From Spirochaetaceae bacterium (GTDB taxonomy: Bacteria; Spirochaetota; Spirochaetia; Treponematales; Breznakiellaceae): DNA of 9,103 nt. Below, piece after piece: positions 5,674 to 9,103 of the stretch. The notes under the pieces were generated by a model. It made no database searches. It saw only the letters and a list, made by a program, of their open reading frames with translations, and was not told the origin of the DNA. Each line of letters starts with the position of its first letter. Position 1 is the first letter of the stretch. The translations under genes were made by a program, and so were the position numbers. The stretch is from positions 1-9,103 of the forward strand of contig JAISDG010000011.1 of NCBI GenBank assembly GCA_031265015.1, given 5' to 3'.

Positions 5674-6315
5674 ATGGACCGTCCGGTCCGCGGCCGCTCC
5701 CAATCCCCCCTGCGAATCACCGGAGGGGTTCTGAAAGGAAGGGCCGTCAGGGTTCCCCCGGGAATTATCCGGCCCGCGATGGACAGAATGCGGGAATCGG
5801 TGTTTGCCGTTCTGGGGGATCTCAACGGCGCTTCGTTTCTGGATCTGTTTTCCGGTTCCGGCATTATCGCCCTGGAAGCGGCGTCCCGGGGGGCCTCACC
5901 GGTGGAGGCCGTCGAATCGGATCCCCTGAAACGGAAGATCATTCTGGACAATTCCGCCCTTGCCCCGGCTTCCATTCGCTGCCGCTTTATGTCTTCGGAA
6001 CTCTACATCAAACGGGCCCGGCGATCTTTTGACTATATTTTCTGCGATCCCCCGTTCTCCTATGCCCACAAAAAAGAGCTGCTCCTGTTACTGGAAATAT
6101 CGCCGCTGGTGTCCCCCGGTTCCCTGGTACTTATCCACCGGCCCGCGCCGGAAAGGCTTGACCGGGAATCCTTTACCGCCCTGGCGCTCCGGGAAACCCG
6201 CCGTTATGGCGCCTCCGCGGTGGATTTTTTTTACCGGAATGACTCTCCCCGCCCTGAAGGCCTGAAGCTCCCCCGCGCAAGCGGGCTCTTGGTATTAAAC
6301 CCGCGGACGGAATAG
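5674..6315 (+). CDS. rsmD: 16S rRNA (guanine(966)-N2)-methyltransferase RsmD
   Basis: The 213-residue protein is a Rossmann-fold methyltransferase. It opens with LRITGGVLKGRAVRVPPG (13-30), followed by the family's PAMDRMRESVFAVLG. The SAM-binding loop DLFSGSGIIALEAASRG is at 57-73, the acidic motif VEAVESD at 77-83, and the catalytic CDPPF at 124-128. RsmD methylates G966 of 16S rRNA during 30S assembly. The ATG at 5674 gives about 12 residues ahead of the usual start; no strong ribosome site is visible, which fits coupling to the gene ending at 5671. The last 23 residues (191-213) extend past the usual terminal strand, and their codons include copy B of a hairpin repeat (6264-6292). Confidence 0.92.
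   Translation: MDRPVRGRSQSPLRITGGVLKGRAVRVPPGIIRPAMDRMRESVFAVLGDLNGASFLDLFSGSGIIALEAASRGASPVEAVESDPLKRKIILDNSALAPASIRCRFMSSELYIKRARRSFDYIFCDPPFSYAHKKELLLLLEISPLVSPGSLVLIHRPAPERLDRESFTALALRETRRYGASAVDFFYRNDSPRPEGLKLPRASGLLVLNPRTE
6264..6292 (+). repeat. GNRA-loop hairpin repeat, copy B, within the rsmD 3' end
   Basis: CCCGC-GCAA-GCGGG is a 5-bp stem closing a GNRA loop, then CTCTT and GG on the 3' side. Compared with copy A (414-441) it has one loop substitution (GGAA to GCAA) and one extra G that lengthens the stem. It lies inside codons for LKLPRASGLLV near the C-terminus of RsmD. Confidence 0.55.
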
Positions 6316-6385
6316 AACCTCTAAACGTCCGGAACTGAAATCCACCCAGGGTTACGAAAATTTATTCTCTGGCAAAGAAAAATAC

Positions 6386-6414
6386 TTGACTGTTTGAGTA
6401 AGAATTGCTATTTT
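6386..6414 (+). promoter_or_regulatory. Sigma-70 type promoter of the TPR genes
   Basis: TTGACT (6386-6391), a 17-base spacer, and TATTTT (6409-6414) form a good housekeeping promoter. AT-rich sequence directly upstream (about 6355-6385) could act as an UP element. Transcription would start near 6421, leaving a leader of about 66 bases before the ATG at 6487. A weaker second pair, TTGTAA (6437-6442) and TATAGT (6459-6464), is spaced by 16 bases. Confidence 0.75.
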
Positions 6415-6433
6415 GGATCAAAGACCAGCTGAT

Positions 6434-6456
6434 TCTTGTAATTTCTGAAAACAAGA
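6434..6456 (+). promoter_or_regulatory. Inverted repeat in the TPR-gene leader
   Basis: TCTTGT (6434-6439) and ACAAGA (6451-6456) are perfect 6-base inverted arms around an 11-base AT-rich spacer, just downstream of the predicted transcription start. The arrangement could be a repressor operator or a weak RNA hairpin; the evidence is only the symmetry. Confidence 0.3.
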
Positions 6457-6486
6457 GATATAGTAGGCGGTAAGATTCAGGGAAAA

Positions 6487-6828
6487 ATGGATTATCAAAA
6501 GGTTTTTGAACGTTTTGAAGATCCCCGGGGGTTTATCAAAACCACGGCGAAACCTTCAATAGACGGCAGTACCAAGGCCGCGCTGAACCGTAAGGGAAAC
6601 GCGCTGTATAATGCCGGCGATATTGAAGGGGCCAGGCGGATTTTCCTAACAACCGGTTATTCCGACGGACTTTCCAGGGTGGGGGATTATTATAAATCCC
6701 GGGGCAGGCCCCTGGACGCCCTGCGGATGTACTGGATAGCCCCGGATCATACAAAAGCAGACCCTATCATCCAGCAGTTATCAGAAATAGTCAGACATTT
6801 TATGAATGAAGGGGATTTAGATGAATAA
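6487..6828 (+). CDS. Small TPR-like protein (113 aa)
   Basis: The ATG at 6487 is preceded by an AGGGA ribosome site. Residues 1-28 are polar (MDYQKVFERFEDPRGFIKTTAKP). Residues about 29-86 form two helix-turn-helix units with TPR-like spacing: ALNRKGNALYNAGDIEGARRIF, then GLSRVGDYYKSRGRPLDALRMYW. A C-terminal helix follows. There is no signal peptide or membrane segment, so the protein is probably cytoplasmic. TPR-type units mediate protein-protein contacts. The last 8 bases overlap the next TPR gene, which implies coupled translation and perhaps a joint complex. I do not recognise a named family. Confidence 0.82.
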   Translation: MDYQKVFERFEDPRGFIKTTAKPSIDGSTKAALNRKGNALYNAGDIEGARRIFLTTGYSDGLSRVGDYYKSRGRPLDALRMYWIAPDHTKADPIIQQLSEIVRHFMNEGDLDE

Positions 6829-8041
6829 CGAAAGTAATGCCGGCGTATTATCCCTGGCAGAAGAACCCGCTGCCCCGCCGGTGAAAAATCCCGTCCGGAT
6901 GTATTCGCCGGGAGGGACCGCGGTTGACGCCGGGGATTATCCCGGAGAAGCGGAAGACGCCGAAACGCTGAAACAGGACATAGCGGAATGGTCAAAACGG
7001 GGGTATCAGTTTTTACGGGAAAACAGAATACCCGAAGCTATGGATTACTTTAACAAAATTCTTGAAGCGGACGGCTGTAACAACTATGCCCTGGTGGGCC
7101 TGGGAGACGCCGCCCGGAAGCAGGGCGCCTACCGGGAAGCGGTACGGTATTACAGCTGGTGTCTTGAACACCATCCGGGAAACAACTATGCCCTCTTCGG
7201 CCTGGCGGACTGTTATAAAACCCTGAACCAGTTTCACAAAGCCATTGAAATCTGGGAACAGTACCTGCTTCACGATAACCAGAACATCACGGTCCTTACC
7301 AGGGTTGCCGACGCGTACCGCAAGGTCCGGGATTTTAAGCATTCCCGGGAGGTATACCTTCAGGTTTTGAAGATGGAAGAAACAAACCCTTATGCTATCA
7401 TCGGCCTGGGCCATCTGCACTACGATTTTAAGGAATACGAGGAAGCCCTGTTCTACTGGCGGAAGATGCTGGAAATCAACAGGGAAAACGTGGACATCCG
7501 GGTCCTGACCTCCATCGGCAACTGTTACCGGAAACTGAAAACCTTTGAAAACGGAATAACTTTTTTTGAACAGGCCCTGCAGCGGGACATCAATAATTTT
7601 TACGCCCTCTTCGGCCTGGCGGACTGTTACCGGGGAATGAACCAGCAGAACCGTTCCCTGGAATACTGGAACTGTATTCTGGAACAGGATCCCCGAAACA
7701 AGGTTATCCTGACCCGGGCGGGGGACGCGTACCGCCACCTGAACGATTACGGAAACGCCGGGGAATACTACCGCCGGGCGCTGAACATCGAATTCGACAC
7801 CTACGCGGTTCTGGGGCTTGCCCTGGTGGCCAAGGCCCAGAACAAGTATTCGGAAGCCATCGAATCCCTCCGCCGGCTGATACAGCAGGATCCCCGGAAT
7901 TACCGGCTGTATATAGAACTGTCGGACTGCTGGTATCGTAAGGGAGAAAGGAACCTGGCCATTGAAATTCTGGGGGATTTTCAGAAACAGGGACTGCGGA
8001 ACGGCAAAATCTCCGAACTGTTGGACCGGTACAGAAATTAA
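6821..8041 (+). CDS. Multi-repeat TPR protein (406 aa)
   Basis: The ATG at 6821 overlaps the preceding stop, with AAGGGGA nearby as ribosome site. Residues 1-50 are polar and Pro/Ala/Glu-rich, probably disordered. About ten TPR units of about 34 residues then run from residue 55 to 392, with typical positions such as NNYALVGLGDAARKQGAYREAVRYY, EALFYWRKMLEIN, GNAGEYYRRALNI and EAIESLRRLIQQDPRN. Units at 121-172 and 258-310 are near duplicates (YALFGLADCY in both), 138 residues apart. There is no signal peptide or membrane segment. The array would form a superhelical scaffold for binding partner proteins or peptides; the partner is unknown. It is likely co-transcribed with the small TPR protein before it and with rlmN after it. 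Confidence 0.9.
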   Translation: MNNESNAGVLSLAEEPAAPPVKNPVRMYSPGGTAVDAGDYPGEAEDAETLKQDIAEWSKRGYQFLRENRIPEAMDYFNKILEADGCNNYALVGLGDAARKQGAYREAVRYYSWCLEHHPGNNYALFGLADCYKTLNQFHKAIEIWEQYLLHDNQNITVLTRVADAYRKVRDFKHSREVYLQVLKMEETNPYAIIGLGHLHYDFKEYEEALFYWRKMLEINRENVDIRVLTSIGNCYRKLKTFENGITFFEQALQRDINNFYALFGLADCYRGMNQQNRSLEYWNCILEQDPRNKVILTRAGDAYRHLNDYGNAGEYYRRALNIEFDTYAVLGLALVAKAQNKYSEAIESLRRLIQQDPRNYRLYIELSDCWYRKGERNLAIEILGDFQKQGLRNGKISELLDRYRN

Positions 8042-8063
8042 CGGGACCGGGATCCTTTCGGGG

Positions 8064-9103
8064 ATGACTTTTCCGGAACTGGCGGAAACCCTGGAGCAAA
8101 CCGGGGCGGGATCTGTTCCCCCCTACCGGGCGGAACAGATCTTTTCCTGGATAAGCCGGGGAGCGCTTTCCTTTGACCGGATGACCGATCTGCCTCAGGC
8201 ATGGCGGCGGGAACTGGCCGCCCGTTTCAGCATCCGGGGAAGCAGGGTAAGCGGGCGGCTGGACGATCCGGACGGAACATCCAAGCTGCGGTTTACCCTG
8301 GCGGACGGAGCGGTAATCGAGGCGGTGCTGTTGGCCGCGGAAAAAACAAGGCCGGACCGGGGGGAACCGTACCGCAGCTATACCGCCTGCCTTTCCACCC
8401 AGGCGGGGTGCCCCGTGGGCTGCGTTTTCTGCAAAACCGGTTCCCTGGGCTTTCTCCGGAACCTGGATACCTTTGAACTGACAGATCAGTTTTTGGCCCT
8501 TTCCGATCTGGTTCGGGAAAGGGACGGCGGCTCCTGCCGGATCTCCCACATTGTCGTCATGGGTATGGGGGAACCCCTGTTAAACCTTGCCGCCCTGCGG
8601 AAAGCCCTGGACATACTCTGCGATCCCAGGGGCTTCGGTTTTTCCAAACGGAGAATCACCATTTCCACATCGGGGATCAGCGCGGGCATTCTGGAACTGG
8701 CGGAACAGGGCCCCGAAGCGGAACTGGCCCTTTCCCTGACCACGGCCCGGGAAGATCTGCGGCGGCGCCTTATGCCCGGCGCCGGGGGAAATTCCCTGGA
8801 AGGTCTGAAAGGGGCCCTGAAAATATACCAGGAAAAAACGGGCCGCCGCATAACCCTGGAAACGGTGCTGCTGGGGGGTATCAATACCGGCAGCGGGGAC
8901 GCCCGGGCCCTGGCGGCCTTTGCCAAAGGTCTGAAAACCACGGTCAATCTTATTCCCTGGAACCCCGTCCCGGGCCTGTCCTTCGGGGGGGAAAAAATCC
9001 GGGAACCCCCGGCCGATGAGACCGGCCGGTTCCGGCGGCTCCTGGAACAGGAAGGCATACAGGTAACGGGACGGTACCGCCGGGGCCGGGGGATTTCCGG
9101 CGC
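8064..9103 (+). CDS. rlmN: RlmN-family radical SAM rRNA/tRNA methyltransferase, 3' end cut by window
   Basis: The frame from ATG 8064 is open to the window edge (346 codons plus two bases). The start fits the family N-terminal domain (YRAEQIFSWISRGALSFDRMTDLP, 21-44). The radical-SAM cluster cysteines are C116, C120 and C123 in GCPVGCVFC. Cys109 in TACLSTQ aligns with the catalytic cysteine that resolves the methylated intermediate. Other family marks are MGMGEPLLN (166-174), RRITISTSG (196-204) and TVNLIPWNPVPG (293-304). The end RYRRGRGISG (337-346) is the lead-in to the second catalytic cysteine, which should lie just past the edge. RlmN makes 2-methyladenosine at A2503 of 23S rRNA, and in some bacteria at A37 of tRNAs. 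The loop between IEAV (85-88) and Cys109 seems longer than usual, and SLTTARED (224-231) replaces the usual SLHA-type motif. Confidence 0.9.
   Translation, partial: MTFPELAETLEQTGAGSVPPYRAEQIFSWISRGALSFDRMTDLPQAWRRELAARFSIRGSRVSGRLDDPDGTSKLRFTLADGAVIEAVLLAAEKTRPDRGEPYRSYTACLSTQAGCPVGCVFCKTGSLGFLRNLDTFELTDQFLALSDLVRERDGGSCRISHIVVMGMGEPLLNLAALRKALDILCDPRGFGFSKRRITISTSGISAGILELAEQGPEAELALSLTTAREDLRRRLMPGAGGNSLEGLKGALKIYQEKTGRRITLETVLLGGINTGSGDARALAAFAKGLKTTVNLIPWNPVPGLSFGGEKIREPPADETGRFRRLLEQEGIQVTGRYRRGRGISG

Noticed and set aside
6437..6464. Second promoter (TTGTAA, 16 bases, TATAGT) for the TPR genes
   Set aside because: The -35 match is poor and the better promoter lies just upstream; mentioned only as an alternative.
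7013..8549. Long open frames on the minus strand across the TPR and rlmN genes (7013-7738 and 7704-8549)
   Set aside because: They lie antisense to well-supported genes, have low-complexity Pro/Gly/Arg-rich translations without recognisable domains, and arise from the GC-rich codon pattern.
8064..9103. Cfr antibiotic-resistance methyltransferase instead of RlmN
   Set aside because: Cfr shares the radical-SAM motifs, but the housekeeping setting, the MGMGEPLLN and NLIPWNP wording and the N-terminal domain fit RlmN better; there are no signs of transfer.
1..9103. CRISPR array, tRNA, rRNA or insertion sequence
   Set aside because: No spaced direct repeats, cloverleaf-like segments, rRNA-like stretches or transposase-like proteins were seen.

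Overview
The window looks like chromosomal DNA of a treponeme-type spirochaete, GC-rich and possibly of the termite-gut kind. Three things suggest this: the chemotaxis-receptor tail at the left edge resembles treponemal receptors, the TPR gene pair is typical of spirochaetes, and the rpsF-ssb-rpsR-rplI-dnaB ribosomal/replication cluster is present. The genus is inferred from protein resemblance only; there is no rRNA or other decisive marker. I see no mobile element, CRISPR array, tRNA or rRNA.

Layout. (1) Bases 1-405 (+) are the C-terminal end of a methyl-accepting chemotaxis protein. (2) Bases 521-5110 (-) form one long gene string, read right to left: rpsF, ssb, rpsR, a multipass membrane protein of the YybS/DUF2232 type, rplI with a long Ala/Pro/Glu-rich tail, and dnaB. 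A small ComFB-like gene follows, possibly with its own promoter. A near-perfect consensus promoter (TTGACA, 17-base spacer, TATACT) drives the string, and the rpsF leader folds into two hairpins, one of which contains the ribosome binding site. (3) Bases 5231-6315 (+) carry a small unrecognised helical protein and the 16S rRNA methyltransferase gene rsmD, two bases apart. (4) Bases 6487-9103 (+) follow a second good promoter (TTGACT, 17, TATTTT). They hold a small TPR-like protein, a roughly ten-repeat TPR protein overlapping it by 8 bases, and a radical-SAM RlmN-family 23S rRNA/tRNA methyltransferase cut off by the window edge just before its expected C-terminal catalytic cysteine.

Function. 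Most of the window is translation and replication housekeeping: three ribosomal proteins, SSB, replicative helicase and two rRNA methyltransferases. The less ordinary parts are the ComFB-like protein (a family linked to cyclic-dinucleotide sensing) beside a chemotaxis receptor, the disordered tail on L9, and the YybS-like gene in the position where Firmicutes have yybS-gdpP but with no gdpP. There is also a hairpin repeat with a GNRA loop, found just after the receptor gene and inside the 3' end of rsmD, and several inverted repeats in and around rplI. I found no clear multi-gene undescribed system; the best leads are the hairpin repeat, the ComFB-like gene and the unrecognised small proteins.
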